A stretch of 64,000 nt of DNA from Cohnella hashimotonis (GCF_030014955.1 NZ_JAGRPV010000001.1:2542001-2606000); one strand, 5' to 3'; positions 1-9,074 are shown, numbered from the stretch's first letter. Translations and numbers: made by a program. The notes: a model not told the origin generated them from the letters alone.

Positions 1-1
1 G

Positions 2-1840
2 CTGCCGACGCTGGCGGACAATGTCGCCGTATTCGGCGGCAAGGACAACGCGATCCGCGACAACATCATCACGGATACGATGGGCTTCGGCGCCGGCATC
101 GCGATATCGACGCGTTTTAATCCCGTGCCGTTCGCCGGCACGACGGTAGTGGAGCGGAACACGCTTCTGCGCACGGGCGGCCGCGAGCCGAACTGGGGAC
201 AGGACTTCGGCGCGATCTGGCTGTTCGCGGGCGACAAGCCGATCGATGCGGACATCGTCTTCCGCAACAACGAGGCGATCGACAGCACGTATCAGGGCTT
301 CTACGCCAACGGAGACAAAGGCGTGCATGCCGAGCCTGGACGCAAGGTGACCGTCGAAAATCTCGTGATCGACGGCGCTGGAACCTGGGGGCTCCAAGTG
401 AATGGAGACGCGATCGGCAGCGTGACGCTGGCGAACGTCCTCGTGCGCGACACGAAGCTCGGCAGGCAATTCAATGGTGCGGGCGTGGAGAAATTCAGGC
501 TCGAGGCCGGCGAATCCGCCGGAGAGAATGCTTCGGCGGGCCGCAATCCGCAAGTCGTACCGGACGATGAGCGCAACGGGCCCGACGCGCCGGGCAATGC
601 CGCCGTGCAGAATCCGACGAATGCGGCGATCCAGCAAATGGACGAGGCGCTTCGGGATGCGCTGACGGGCAAGCCATCCGTCCTTCGTCTTCGGGTGAAG
701 GCGGAAGCGGACGGCTCGGCAGCCGTCTCGATCGGCGCCGCTGCGCTTAAGGAATCGGTCGCCGCAGTGCCGGGAGGACTGATCGCGATCGAGGCCGGCG
801 GCGTTAGCTATATGCTGCCGATAACGCTCATCGCGCAATGGCTCGATGAAAAGGCCGGCTCGTCTTCTCCGACGTCTGCGACAGGGGCGGGCAAGCTGGT
901 GCTGACGATCGCGCCGCCTGCCGCAGACGTTATAAAGGCCATGACACAAGCGGCCTCCGGCGCCGGTTTGACGCTCATCGAAGGCGCACAATACGAATTC
1001 GAGCTCTATTGGTCGTCGGACGGCGCAGAATCGCCGATCAACAGCTTCGGCAGCCTGTTCGTAGACAGAAGCTTGACACTGAACGGTACCCTGGACGGCG
1101 GGAGGACGACTGCGCTCGTGTACGACCCCGCAAGCCGCGCCTTCCGGCCTGTGCCTGCATTGTTCAAATCGTCTGGCGGCAAGACGACGGTTACGATCCG
1201 GAGCACGACCAACAGCATTTATGTCTTGGCCGATTCGGCGCGGTCGTTCGGCGATTTGGCAGGGCATTGGGAGAGGGCAGATATTGAACTGCTGGCGGCG
1301 AAGCGAATCGTGAACGGGACAGGAGCCGGCAAATTCTCCCCCGGCGCTGCGGTGAGCCGCGCGGAATTCGCCGCGATGCTCGTGCGGGCGCTCGGTCTGA
1401 AGGGCGACGGGGGCAAGGTGGCATTCAAGGATATTCAAGCAAGCGACTGGTTCGCCGGAGATGTGGAGGCCGCTGCCCGCTTCGGATTGGCCAGGGGGAG
1501 CGGAGACGGACGATTCCAGCCGCAGGCGGAGGTCACCAGGGAGCAGATGGCGGTCATGTTGGCGGCGACGCTGAAGCTGGCGCCCGGGGCGCACACTGCC
1601 GCCCCGGCGGATTCCGGTACGACGACTGCCGCTACCTCCGACGAAGCTGCGGTCGCACAGCCGAACGTCGCCGACGCGTCCGCCGTCGGCGCCTGGGCGC
1701 GCGAAGCGATCGCGGAGCTGATGCGCCAAGGGCTGCTTCAAGGACGGCCGGACGGTACGTTCGCGCCAAAAGCGACGGTCACGCGCGCCGAGGCAGCGAC
1801 TGCGATCAAGCGGCTGATGACCGGCATGAAGCTGCTCTGA
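2..1840 (+). CDS. SLH-anchored parallel beta-helix surface protein (5' truncated by window edge)
   Basis: The frame is open from base 2, so the true start lies outside the window. The first part (nt 2-470) has the irregular Asn/Gly-rich beta-strand turns of a right-handed parallel beta-helix, as in polysaccharide lyases and some glycoside hydrolases. A linker and two beta-rich segments follow. The C-terminus carries three S-layer homology repeats (about nt 1247-1405, 1425-1590 and 1690-1830), the first two with a clear DLAGHW/DIQASDWF opening and FSPGAAVSRAEFAAML or FQPQAEVTREQMAVML core. SLH repeats bind pyruvylated secondary wall polymer, so the product is exported and held on the cell wall. 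The catalytic class cannot be decided without the N-terminus. A terminator follows directly. Confidence 0.85.
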   Translation: MPTLADNVAVFGGKDNAIRDNIITDTMGFGAGIAISTRFNPVPFAGTTVVERNTLLRTGGREPNWGQDFGAIWLFAGDKPIDADIVFRNNEAIDSTYQGFYANGDKGVHAEPGRKVTVENLVIDGAGTWGLQVNGDAIGSVTLANVLVRDTKLGRQFNGAGVEKFRLEAGESAGENASAGRNPQVVPDDERNGPDAPGNAAVQNPTNAAIQQMDEALRDALTGKPSVLRLRVKAEADGSAAVSIGAAALKESVAAVPGGLIAIEAGGVSYMLPITLIAQWLDEKAGSSSPTSATGAGKLVLTIAPPAADVIKAMTQAASGAGLTLIEGAQYEFELYWSSDGAESPINSFGSLFVDRSLTLNGTLDGGRTTALVYDPASRAFRPVPALFKSSGGKTTVTIRSTTNSIYVLADSARSFGDLAGHWERADIELLAAKRIVNGTGAGKFSPGAAVSRAEFAAMLVRALGLKGDGGKVAFKDIQASDWFAGDVEAAARFGLARGSGDGRFQPQAEVTREQMAVMLAATLKLAPGAHTAAPADSGTTTAATSDEAAVAQPNVADASAVGAWAREAIAELMRQGLLQGRPDGTFAPKATVTRAEAATAIKRLMTGMKLL

Positions 1841-1868
1841 TCGATCGACGAAACCTTTTATTATTCTG

Positions 1869-1912
1869 TCCGTGTCTCCGCCCCGAATAGGGCCGCAGGC
1901 ACGGATTTTTTT
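1869..1912 (+). terminator. Rho-independent terminator after the SLH protein
   Basis: An imperfect hairpin with TCCGTG and CACGGA at its base is followed by seven Ts, between the SLH gene and the ribonuclease H gene. Confidence 0.7.
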
Positions 1913-1990
1913 GCAAGCCCATTATGTTACAATCAATGTTTGAACGCGGGGCCGCGCGCACGGCGCGACGGCTGTATGGAGGAAAAAAAT

Positions 1991-2662
1991 ATGGCAGGAA
2001 AATATTATGTCGTCTGGGAAGGCGGCGCGCCTGGCGTTTACGACTCTTGGCCGGCATGCCAGGCTCAAGTATCCGGACGCAAGGACGCAAAGTACAAATC
2101 GTACGGCAGCAAGCCGGAGGCGGAGCGGGCCTATCGCGAAGGCTGGAAGAAGCACTGGGGCCAAGGCGGCAGCAAAGGCGCATCGGGCGCTTCGCCCAAG
2201 TCCGCCGGCGCGGGAGAAAAGCTGCCGCTGTCGCCGGAGCAGGCCGCAGGCGAGATCGACTTCGACAGTGTCTCGGTCGACGTCGGCACGCGCGGCAATC
2301 CGGGTCCGGTCGAGTACAGGGGCGTCGATACGCGGACGGGCGACGTGCTGTTTTCGGTCGGCCCGATCGAGAAGGGGACGAACAACCTGGGCGAATTTCT
2401 CGCAATCGTCCACGCGCTCGCCTACCTGAAGCAAAAGGGCAGCGCCAAAACGATTTACAGCGATTCGCGCACGGCGCTCAAGTGGCTGCGCCAAAAAGAA
2501 GTCGTGACGACGCTGCCGCGGGACGACTCGACGTTCGAGATCTGGGCGCTCGTCGACCGCGCGCTTAGCTGGCTGCGGGTCAATACATATCCAAACAAGG
2601 TGCTTAAGTGGGAGACGGAGCGCTGGGGAGAGGTCAAGGCGGATTACGGCCGAAAAGGCTGA
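1991..2662 (+). CDS. rnhA: Ribonuclease H with N-terminal viroplasmin (hybrid-binding) domain
   Basis: This enzyme hydrolyses the RNA strand of RNA-DNA hybrids. Residues 3-50 form the viroplasmin/RNase HI hybrid-binding domain (KYYVVWEG...GVYDSW...AQVSGRKDAKYKSY). A Gly/Ser/Ala linker follows, then the catalytic fold from about residue 90. The four expected carboxylates are visible: D97 (SVDVGTRGNPG), E135 (NNLGEF), D158 (YSDSR) and D218 (ADYGRK). The start at 1991 sits 7-8 bases behind GGAGGA; upstream ATGs at 1940 and 1976 would extend the protein by 17 or 5 residues without a comparable ribosome binding site. The gene is monocistronic, after a terminator. The family assignment is secure; whether it is the main RNase H of the cell is unknown. 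Confidence 0.92.
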   Translation: MAGKYYVVWEGGAPGVYDSWPACQAQVSGRKDAKYKSYGSKPEAERAYREGWKKHWGQGGSKGASGASPKSAGAGEKLPLSPEQAAGEIDFDSVSVDVGTRGNPGPVEYRGVDTRTGDVLFSVGPIEKGTNNLGEFLAIVHALAYLKQKGSAKTIYSDSRTALKWLRQKEVVTTLPRDDSTFEIWALVDRALSWLRVNTYPNKVLKWETERWGEVKADYGRKG

Positions 2663-2847
2663 CGGCGCGGCGTCCCCTCGATCGAGGTCATTATTTGAAC
2701 AGCATCGGTCACAAAATTGGTTGTCCGTGGCCGGCCGCCGGCGGTATGATGAAGAATCGGAACCGATCGCGATGCGGCAAGCCGCCGCGGCCGCGATCGG
2801 GCCGGCACTTTGCCGGCGCCGAACTCCGTCAAAGGTGGTCGTCCTCT

Positions 2848-4413
2848 TTGGGACCGAAAAATAAGAAAGCGATTGCATGGACCGTCGCCTTCGCGTCGGC
2901 TGGCGGTCTTATCTGGCTCGCGGCCGGCTTGGCACATAACGGCGAAGTCGCCGGCCCGTCCGGCGCGACGCCGTCCGCTTCGGCCCACGCCGCCCTTTCG
3001 GCGGCAAGCGGCGGAGAAGCCCCCGACACGATCGTGATGGCCTTTCCCGCAGGCACGCCGCGGGATCTTCAGCTCGTACAAGACGAAATGAGCCGCTATC
3101 TGAACAAAAAAATCAATGCGAACGTGAAGCTGAAGCCGATCGATATGGGCAGCTGGTGGGACAAGACGGGCCTCATGTTCGCGTCCGGCGAGCAGATCGA
3201 TCTCATGTTCACGGCGGGATGGATGCGCTTCGGCGACGAAGTGGCCAAGGGCAGGTTCATGCCGCTTGACGACCTGCTTGCGCGGTACGGCAGCGGAATA
3301 AGCAGCCTGCTGAGCCCGGCGATCATCGAGGCGGGCAAGGTGAACGATCGCGTCTACGGCATCGTGGCGAACAAGGAATTCGCCTCGAGCAAAGGGCTCG
3401 TCATGCGCAAAGATCTGGTCGACAAGTACGACATTGACTTGACGAAGGTGCGCTCCCTGGCGGATTTGACGCCGGTGTTCGCCAAGGTCAAAGAAAGCGA
3501 GCCCGGCATTTATCCGCTGCAGGCGAGAGCCGACCGCAGTCCGCTTACGTTCGTGCTGCAATACGGCTTGTTCGACATGCTGGGCGACGGTCCGGGCGTG
3601 CTGTCCCGCGCGGACGGCACGCTTAAGGTCGTAAACCTGGCCGACACGCCCGCATTCGAGTCGAGCGCCAAGCTTATGTTCGCCTGGAACCGGGCGGGCT
3701 ATCTCAATCCCGACGCGACGGTATCCAAGGACAGCGAGTATGAGGCCGTAAAAGCAGGCAAGGCGTTCGCCTTCGCCGAATCGCTGAAGCCGGGCTTCGA
3801 GATCCAGGCCTCCCGCAATACCGGTATGCCTATGATCGCGGTCGAGCTCACCAAGCCTTACACGACGACCGCGGACACGACAAGCGCGATGTTCGCGATT
3901 ACCAAAAACGCCAGGCATCCGGAAAAGGCGATGATGCTGCTGAATCTGCTTTATAAGGACCCGTATTTGCTGAACCTGCTCGATTGGGGAATCGAGGGGA
4001 AGCATTACGTCAAGCTTGCGGACGGAAGAATCGCGTATCCCGAAGGCGTGGACGCCATAACGGTCGGTTACAACCTCAATCAGTCTTGGATGTTCGGCAA
4101 CCAGCTGAGCTCGTACTTGTGGAGCAACGAGGACCCGGGGCTGTGGGAGCAGTATCGCGCGTTTAATGCGGAAGCGGATAAATCGAAGGCGCTCGGCTTC
4201 GTTTTCGACCCCGAAAAGGTGAAGAACGAAATCGCCGCCGTCGCAAGCGTCGACGACGACTTCGCGCCGGCGATCAACACAGGCGCGCTCGACCCGGCCG
4301 ACATTCTGCCGATGTACAGGCAAAAGCTCAAGGAGGCCGGCGCGGACGCCGTCATCGCCGAGAAGCAGCGGCAACTCGACGCCTGGCTCGCGAATCGGGG
4401 GAATGGCCGATGA
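2848..4413 (+). CDS. Extracellular solute-binding protein, DUF3502 type, membrane anchored, coupled to a two-component system
   Basis: The mature part resembles family 1 sugar-binding proteins of ABC importers, and the C-terminus (GFVFDPEKVKNEIAAVASV ... PADILPMYRQKLKEAGAD ... EKQRQLDAWLA) matches the DUF3502 tail common in Paenibacillaceae lplA-like proteins. The preferred start is TTG 2848, nine bases behind AAAGGTGG. An ATG at 2746 would add 34 residues without a good ribosome binding site. The N-terminus is KNKK followed by a hydrophobic stretch (residues 8-27) with no lipobox cysteine, so the protein is probably anchored by an uncleaved signal rather than as the usual lipoprotein. Its stop codon overlaps the start of the YesM-type kinase, and no permease or ATPase gene is nearby. 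I infer a sensory rather than a transport role. Confidence 0.82.
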   Translation: MGPKNKKAIAWTVAFASAGGLIWLAAGLAHNGEVAGPSGATPSASAHAALSAASGGEAPDTIVMAFPAGTPRDLQLVQDEMSRYLNKKINANVKLKPIDMGSWWDKTGLMFASGEQIDLMFTAGWMRFGDEVAKGRFMPLDDLLARYGSGISSLLSPAIIEAGKVNDRVYGIVANKEFASSKGLVMRKDLVDKYDIDLTKVRSLADLTPVFAKVKESEPGIYPLQARADRSPLTFVLQYGLFDMLGDGPGVLSRADGTLKVVNLADTPAFESSAKLMFAWNRAGYLNPDATVSKDSEYEAVKAGKAFAFAESLKPGFEIQASRNTGMPMIAVELTKPYTTTADTTSAMFAITKNARHPEKAMMLLNLLYKDPYLLNLLDWGIEGKHYVKLADGRIAYPEGVDAITVGYNLNQSWMFGNQLSSYLWSNEDPGLWEQYRAFNAEADKSKALGFVFDPEKVKNEIAAVASVDDDFAPAINTGALDPADILPMYRQKLKEAGADAVIAEKQRQLDAWLANRGNGR

Positions 4414-6197
4414 GACCCGCCACGCTTCGTTCAAGGCTCGTGCTCGGCTTCGCGCTCGTCACCGTGCCGCTGGTGGTGCTGCTGATCTGGAACAATCTTT
4501 ATGCGACGCGCGTCGTGCATTCGCAGGTCGCCCAATCGAACCAGAGCTTGCTGACGATGTACGTCAACGACATGGACAAAGCGCTCGAGGAGATCGAGAA
4601 CTACTTGTACAAGACCGCCGAACAAGACGACAGTCTGATCTCGCTCGGGCAGAATGCCAAGGGCACATGGGCGTATTATCTCGCGCAGACGCATACGATG
4701 AACGACTTGTTTTTCAACACCAATTATTACGATGCCGCGGATGTCCTGTTCGCCTACGGCGAAGCGACCGACAATCTGCTGCTCGCGCCGCAGACGTCGG
4801 TAACGTACGCGCGCAAGCTGCTCGTCCAGGATGCGCTTAGAAAATGGCTTGCGCAAGGGGACGGCACACCGCCAAGCTTCTCCGCCTGGAACGTCGTCGA
4901 ACTGGACGGCTCCTATGCGCTCGTTCGAATCGTGGATTCGGGATACCGTTCTTATATCGGCGCATGGGTCGACTTGAACCGGCTGATGGAGCCCTTCCAT
5001 AGTCTTACCAGGGACGGGGGCGGCCAGGCCATCTTGTCCGACAATGCGGGAAGGCTGCTGTCCCAGAGCGGCGGGCCTCTGTCGAGCTTGGCGCCGGCGG
5101 CGCTGCGAGCGGGCACGGCGACCGGTCATGAGCGGGCTGTCTACAATATCGTCAAGCTCGACCAGCGGTATTTGCTGATCGGCAAGACGTCGAGAAACGC
5201 CGCTTTGCACCTGTCGCTTCTGCTTCCCGAGCGGCGCGTGCTGGAGGGGCTGCCCTATTTTCGCGTGCTGACGTATTTGGTGCCCGTCGTCGCCGCAGGC
5301 TTGCTCGCGGTCTACCTGATCTTTCTGCAGCGTGCCATCGTCAAGCCGATCGTCGGGCTCATCAAAGGAATGCGCCGCATCCGCTCGGGAGACTTGACCG
5401 CAAGGCTCGAGGACAATCGGCTTGTGGAATTTATCGCGATCAACGAGACGTTTAACGGCATGGCCACGCAGATCGAGCATCTGAAAATCGATATTTACGA
5501 GGAGCAGATCCGCACGCAAAAAGCGGAACTGCGCGCGCTTCAGGCGCAAATCCATCCGCATTTTTTCATGAACTCGCTGAATATCGTTTATCATCTCGCG
5601 CAGACGCGCAGCTACGACATCATTCAGCGCATGTCGCTGCATTTGGTCCGTTATTTCCGCTACGCGACGCGGACGCAGACCCCGTCGATCACGATTAAGG
5701 ACGAGATGGAACATATCAACGACTATTTATCGATCCAGAAATACAGGTTTCCTGAAGCGCTCATCTTTGACTTCGACGTCGATCCCGCGCTAGCGTCCTT
5801 CGCGCTTCCTCCGCTTACGGTACAGCCGCTCGTCGAAAATGCGATGATCCACGGCTTCTCTTTCAAGGGCGGCGAGGCGTACCGGATCGCGGTGCGCGTC
5901 TATGCGGTGCGGGAGGGGGCGGAGGAGGCGGTCTGCATCGAGGTCGCGGACAACGGCAAAGGCTTGGCCGCGGGGCAGGCGGCGGCGCTGGAGGAGATGG
6001 CGGCGGCGCCGGGCCCGACGGACGGTCATGTCGGCCTGTGGAATATCGTGCGCAGATGCAGATTGTTTTACAAGGCAAGCGTGAGGCTGCGGTTCGCGGA
6101 CGGCGAGCCGCGAGGCGCCGTGGCGAGGCTCACGCTGCCGTTCCAGTCCAACGTCAAGGAGGGGATCCCGCTTGATTCGGGTGCTTATCGTCGATGA
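4410..6197 (+). CDS. YesM-family sensor histidine kinase
   Basis: The protein has a first membrane segment at residues 10-30, an extracellular sensor region of about 250 residues, a second membrane segment at 284-306, a HAMP linker (about 306-360) and a His_kinase (PF06580) module. The motif LQAQIHPHFFMNSLN holds the presumed phosphoacceptor H384. PLVENAMIHG (N box) and VADNGKGL (G1) mark the ATPase domain. The ATG overlaps the stop of the solute-binding gene (ATGA), which implies translational coupling. Known relatives sense carbohydrates and phosphorylate AraC-type regulators such as the next gene. The ligand is unknown; the binding protein encoded upstream is the likely first receptor. Confidence 0.92.
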   Translation: MRPATLRSRLVLGFALVTVPLVVLLIWNNLYATRVVHSQVAQSNQSLLTMYVNDMDKALEEIENYLYKTAEQDDSLISLGQNAKGTWAYYLAQTHTMNDLFFNTNYYDAADVLFAYGEATDNLLLAPQTSVTYARKLLVQDALRKWLAQGDGTPPSFSAWNVVELDGSYALVRIVDSGYRSYIGAWVDLNRLMEPFHSLTRDGGGQAILSDNAGRLLSQSGGPLSSLAPAALRAGTATGHERAVYNIVKLDQRYLLIGKTSRNAALHLSLLLPERRVLEGLPYFRVLTYLVPVVAAGLLAVYLIFLQRAIVKPIVGLIKGMRRIRSGDLTARLEDNRLVEFIAINETFNGMATQIEHLKIDIYEEQIRTQKAELRALQAQIHPHFFMNSLNIVYHLAQTRSYDIIQRMSLHLVRYFRYATRTQTPSITIKDEMEHINDYLSIQKYRFPEALIFDFDVDPALASFALPPLTVQPLVENAMIHGFSFKGGEAYRIAVRVYAVREGAEEAVCIEVADNGKGLAAGQAAALEEMAAAPGPTDGHVGLWNIVRRCRLFYKASVRLRFADGEPRGAVARLTLPFQSNVKEGIPLDSGAYRR

Positions 6198-7779
6198 CGA
6201 GTATTATGCGGTTAAGGGACTGCAGTCCGGTGTGGATTGGAACGCAGCCGGCGTAAACGAAGTGTTCGAGGCGTTTCATGCGGAGATGGCCAGAGAGCTG
6301 CTGTCGAGGCAGGAGATCGACGTTATGATCTGCGATATCGAGATGCCGGAGGGCAGCGGGCTCGAGTTGATGGCTTGGGTACAGGAGCAGGGTCTTGCGA
6401 TCGAAACGGTCGTGCTGACCTGTCATTCCGAATTCGCCTACGCGCAAAAAGCGCTCCAGCTCGGGGGCAGCGACTATCTGCTGAAGCCGGTCATATACGA
6501 GGAACTGGAGGAGGTGCTGCGCAAGACGATCCGCAAGGTGGAGGAGCGGCGCAAGCGCGAAGAAACGGGAGAGCTGTACCACAAGTACGCCGAGCTGTGG
6601 AAGGGCCGCAAGCCGATCCTGCTCGAACGCTTCTGGCAGGATCTGTTCGACCGGGAGATCCGGCCTTCGAGAGAGGCCGTGGCAGCTGCGCTTGCGACCT
6701 TTGATGTCAGTCCCGACGAACTGGGGCGGGTCGCGTTCGTCCTCTTGAGCGTCGAGGAATGGCTGAAACCGCTCAGCGAGCGGGAAGAGGAAATCATGGA
6801 GTTCGCGCTGCGCAAGGCCGCCGAGGAAGTGCTGCTGGAGAGCCGGGCCGGCAATGTCATCCGGGATAGACGGGGCAATGCGTTCGTCGCGGTGCACGCG
6901 GGGGGCGGGAACGGCAACGCCGATCGCCTCATGGAAGATTGCTCCGCCTATATCGCTGCGTGCCGCCAATATTTTTATTGCAAGGTGTCCTGTTACGTAA
7001 GCGATGTCGCGCCGATCGAAGACGCGCGTAAAACGTATTTGCAGCTGCTCGGAGCCGAGTACCGCAACGTCAGCCGGACGAGCGAGGCCGTCTTCGTTTC
7101 CGGCCAGCAGGGAGCGGATGACCGTGCCGACAGCTGGGGGACGGGCATGCTGCTCGATGCCGCCGATCTGATCGAGCAGCGCGACAAGGACAGCGTGATG
7201 CGCGCGCTGGATGCCAAGCTGGCGGAGGAAAGCGAGAGAGCGCTGACGCCGGAGGCGCTGGCGGCCTATTATCACGCGCTGCTTCAAGCCGTTTATTATG
7301 CGCTTCAACGCAAAGGTTTTTCCGCGCATCTGCTATATGGCGGCAAAGGCGCGACCGGTCCGGAGACGGCTGCCCGCTCGGTCGCAAGACTGCGCCAATG
7401 GGCCGGCGAGGTGCTGGACGCGGCTTATGCGCTGCTGTCCGGCGGCGAGAGCGAGAGTCCCGCCGTCCGCCAGGTCAAGGCCTATATCGCCGCCCATCTG
7501 GATCGCGATCTGACGCGAGAGGAGCTGGCCTCGCACGTATATCTGAATCCGGCCTATCTGTCCAGGCTGTTCCGGAAGGAGACGGGGATGGTGTTGACCG
7601 AGTACTTGCTTCAGGAAAAAATGCGCCGGGCATCGGATCTGCTCGTAGGCACGGAACGGACGATCAGCGAGATCGCGGACAGTCTGGGTTACGGCAACTT
7701 CTCCTATTTTGCCCGCTTGTTCCGCAAGGTGTACGGTATGTCGCCGCAAGATTACCGCAAGTCCATCCGCGGCGCGTAG
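6172..7779 (+). CDS. YesN-family response regulator with C-terminal AraC DNA-binding domain
   Basis: The receiver domain spans residues 1-120, with acidic pocket D8/D9, phosphoacceptor D55 (MICDIEMP), T83 and K105 (LLKPV). A long central region is poorly conserved, as usual in this family. The last 100 residues are two AraC-type helix-turn-helix units (TREELASHVYLNPAYLSRLF and TISEIADSLGYGNFSYFARL). Translation starts at TTG 6172, eight bases behind AAGGAGGG and inside the kinase gene, so the three genes form a tightly overlapped operon. It should control carbohydrate-use genes in answer to the kinase; the targets are not identifiable here. A terminator follows. Confidence 0.92.
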   Translation: MIRVLIVDDEYYAVKGLQSGVDWNAAGVNEVFEAFHAEMARELLSRQEIDVMICDIEMPEGSGLELMAWVQEQGLAIETVVLTCHSEFAYAQKALQLGGSDYLLKPVIYEELEEVLRKTIRKVEERRKREETGELYHKYAELWKGRKPILLERFWQDLFDREIRPSREAVAAALATFDVSPDELGRVAFVLLSVEEWLKPLSEREEEIMEFALRKAAEEVLLESRAGNVIRDRRGNAFVAVHAGGGNGNADRLMEDCSAYIAACRQYFYCKVSCYVSDVAPIEDARKTYLQLLGAEYRNVSRTSEAVFVSGQQGADDRADSWGTGMLLDAADLIEQRDKDSVMRALDAKLAEESERALTPEALAAYYHALLQAVYYALQRKGFSAHLLYGGKGATGPETAARSVARLRQWAGEVLDAAYALLSGGESESPAVRQVKAYIAAHLDRDLTREELASHVYLNPAYLSRLFRKETGMVLTEYLLQEKMRRASDLLVGTERTISEIADSLGYGNFSYFARLFRKVYGMSPQDYRKSIRGA

Positions 7780-7824
7780 ACAGTTGTCGGACCTTTCGCC
7801 CGCACCGCCGTCGGCCGACGCATA

Positions 7825-7870
7825 CAAAAAAGGCCTTCCGCTGCAGAACCGCTCTGCGGATGGCCTTTTG
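7825..7870. terminator. Bidirectional terminator between the response regulator and the LytTR gene
   Basis: AAAAAAGGCC and GGCCTTTTG flank an inner TCCGC/GCGGA pairing, giving an A-run and a T-run on either side, as expected for convergent genes. Confidence 0.8.
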
Positions 7871-7875
7871 TCCGT

Positions 7876-8217
7876 TCAGACGCTGATGGGAAGTCCCTGC
7901 AGCTGCGAGATGCCCTGGCGAATGAGATGCTGCTTGCGCTTGGGAACGGGGAGCATATGGTTCAAGGCAGGACCGTCGCCGAAGTATACGGCATTGTCCG
8001 TCAAATAGGTGATCTTGGCTACGTTAACGTAGCAGTCCGAGGAGATCCGTACGAAAAGCGCGTCTCTCGTCAAAGCCTCAGCCTGCTCGGCCGTCATGCG
8101 CTTCTTAATCGTATAGTTGCGGCCGTGACAACAAATTTGCCCTTGGGCGCCGATGCGGAAGAAGTAGCAATCGTTGCGCGGTTCGAACTGCTCGTATAAA
8201 TTCATCGCTGCATCCAT
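7876..8217 (-). CDS. Stand-alone LytTR-type DNA-binding protein
   Basis: The 113-residue product is almost only a LytTR domain: KKRMTAEQAEALTRDALFVR, then ISSDCYVNVAKITYLTDN and MLPVPKRKQHLIRQ match the strand-rich LytTR fold in which a conserved residue-poor N-part is followed by FVRISSDCYVN. There is no receiver domain and no membrane segment. The start at 8217 is placed by an AGGGGGA box eight bases upstream; the frame remains open for 40 more codons but these lie over the promoter. The gene is preceded by a TATAAT box overlapping a near-perfect CcpA site, so carbon catabolite control is likely. It is convergent with the YesM/YesN operon. Its targets are unknown. Confidence 0.8.
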   Translation of the reverse strand: MDAAMNLYEQFEPRNDCYFFRIGAQGQICCHGRNYTIKKRMTAEQAEALTRDALFVRISSDCYVNVAKITYLTDNAVYFGDGPALNHMLPVPKRKQHLIRQGISQLQGLPISV

Positions 8218-8249
8218 CTTTTCGTATCCCCCTGTCATCGAAAGTTTGG

Positions 8250-8265
8250 GTGGTAGCGCTTTCAT
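8250..8265 (-). promoter_or_regulatory. Catabolite-responsive element (cre) for CcpA
   Basis: On the plus strand TGGTAGCGCTTTCA fits every core position of the WTGNNARCGNWWWCAW consensus except the leading W. It lies just downstream of the -10 box of the LytTR gene, where bound CcpA would block transcription. Confidence 0.75.
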
Positions 8266-8269
8266 TATA
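8264..8269 (-). promoter_or_regulatory. -10 box (TATAAT) of the LytTR gene
   Basis: A perfect TATAAT on the minus strand lies 46 bases upstream of the start codon and abuts the cre site. The -35 region is weak. Confidence 0.6.
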
Positions 8270-8546
8270 ACGCATGGGGCTTTGTCTTGGCTATAGTTAT
8301 TTTGTGAAATTGCACATGATTTTTTGGATTTTTTCACGTGGGATTTTTGAGCCGGCCGAAAGGCGGATCTGCATGCGGGAAAAAAGTCGAATGCCGCCTT
8401 TTTATGACGAAGCCTTCAGCGCGGGGGTCTATGGCGCTTCTGCACGCGTCCCGAGGACAGAGCGGCTAGCCGGATTTGCATTCCTGATGTGCTATACTGG
8501 AAAAAGCAAAATTTTCAAATGGACGACTGACGGGGAGCGAAGGAAA

Positions 8547-9074
8547 ATGGAAGATTTGCGGTATCCGATCGGCGAGTTTGCTTTTGAAGGAGACATCTCC
8601 TTCGAACAGCGCAGGCAGTGGATCCAGGAGATCGCGTCGCTGCCGGACCTGTTGTCCGAAGCGGTGCGCGGGCTAAGCGATGCGCAGCTGGATACGCCTT
8701 ACCGGGAAGGCGGATGGAAGGTCCGGCAGGTCGTACACCATGTCGGCGACAGCCATATGAACAGTCTGACGCGTTTTAAACTGGCGCTCACCGAAGAGCG
8801 GCCGACGATCAAGCCTTACGAGGAGAGCCTGTGGGCGGAGCTGGCCGACTCGCGCGACTTGCCGATCGCGCCGTCGCTCGCGCTGATTGCGGCCGTGCAT
8901 GTGCGTTGGACGGCGCTGCTCGCTTCGCTTTCGGACGAGCAGTTCGCGCGCGAGTTTTACCATCCGGGGAGCGGAGAGATGACGCGGCTCGATCGTTGTC
9001 TGGGGATGTACGTATGGCATGGCAAGCACCATACCGCGCATATCGAGCGGCTCAGGGATCGTATGGGCTGGTGA
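8547..9074 (+). CDS. yfiT: YfiT/DinB-family metal-dependent (thiol transferase) protein
   Basis: The 175-residue product is close in length and motif order to Bacillus subtilis YfiT: LRYPIGEF at the N-terminus, PYREGGWKVRQVVHHVGDSH (residues 51-70), FYHPGSGEM, and YVWHGKHHTAHI near the end. The histidines at 64/65, 161 and 165 match the metal site of this four-helix DinB-like fold. Family members of the DinB/YfiT group are metal hydrolases or bacillithiol S-transferases; the substrate of YfiT itself is not firmly established. The ATG at 8547 has a GGGGAGCGAAGG region just upstream. The gene stands alone between a divergent and a downstream gene. Confidence 0.88.
   Translation: MEDLRYPIGEFAFEGDISFEQRRQWIQEIASLPDLLSEAVRGLSDAQLDTPYREGGWKVRQVVHHVGDSHMNSLTRFKLALTEERPTIKPYEESLWAELADSRDLPIAPSLALIAAVHVRWTALLASLSDEQFAREFYHPGSGEMTRLDRCLGMYVWHGKHHTAHIERLRDRMGW

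Larger units (their letters stand above)
8218..8546. other. Divergent control region between the LytTR gene and yfiT
   Basis: This 329-base stretch holds the promoter and cre site of the LytTR gene at its left end and an extended -10 promoter for yfiT at 8490-8498 (TGC next to TATACT). The middle is T-rich on the plus strand near 8318-8352. I see no convincing gene in it. Confidence 0.6.

Noticed and set aside
2644..4434. A 596-codon minus-strand open frame opposite the solute-binding protein gene
   Set aside because: Composition is Arg/His-rich with no family motif, and the plus strand carries a complete known protein.
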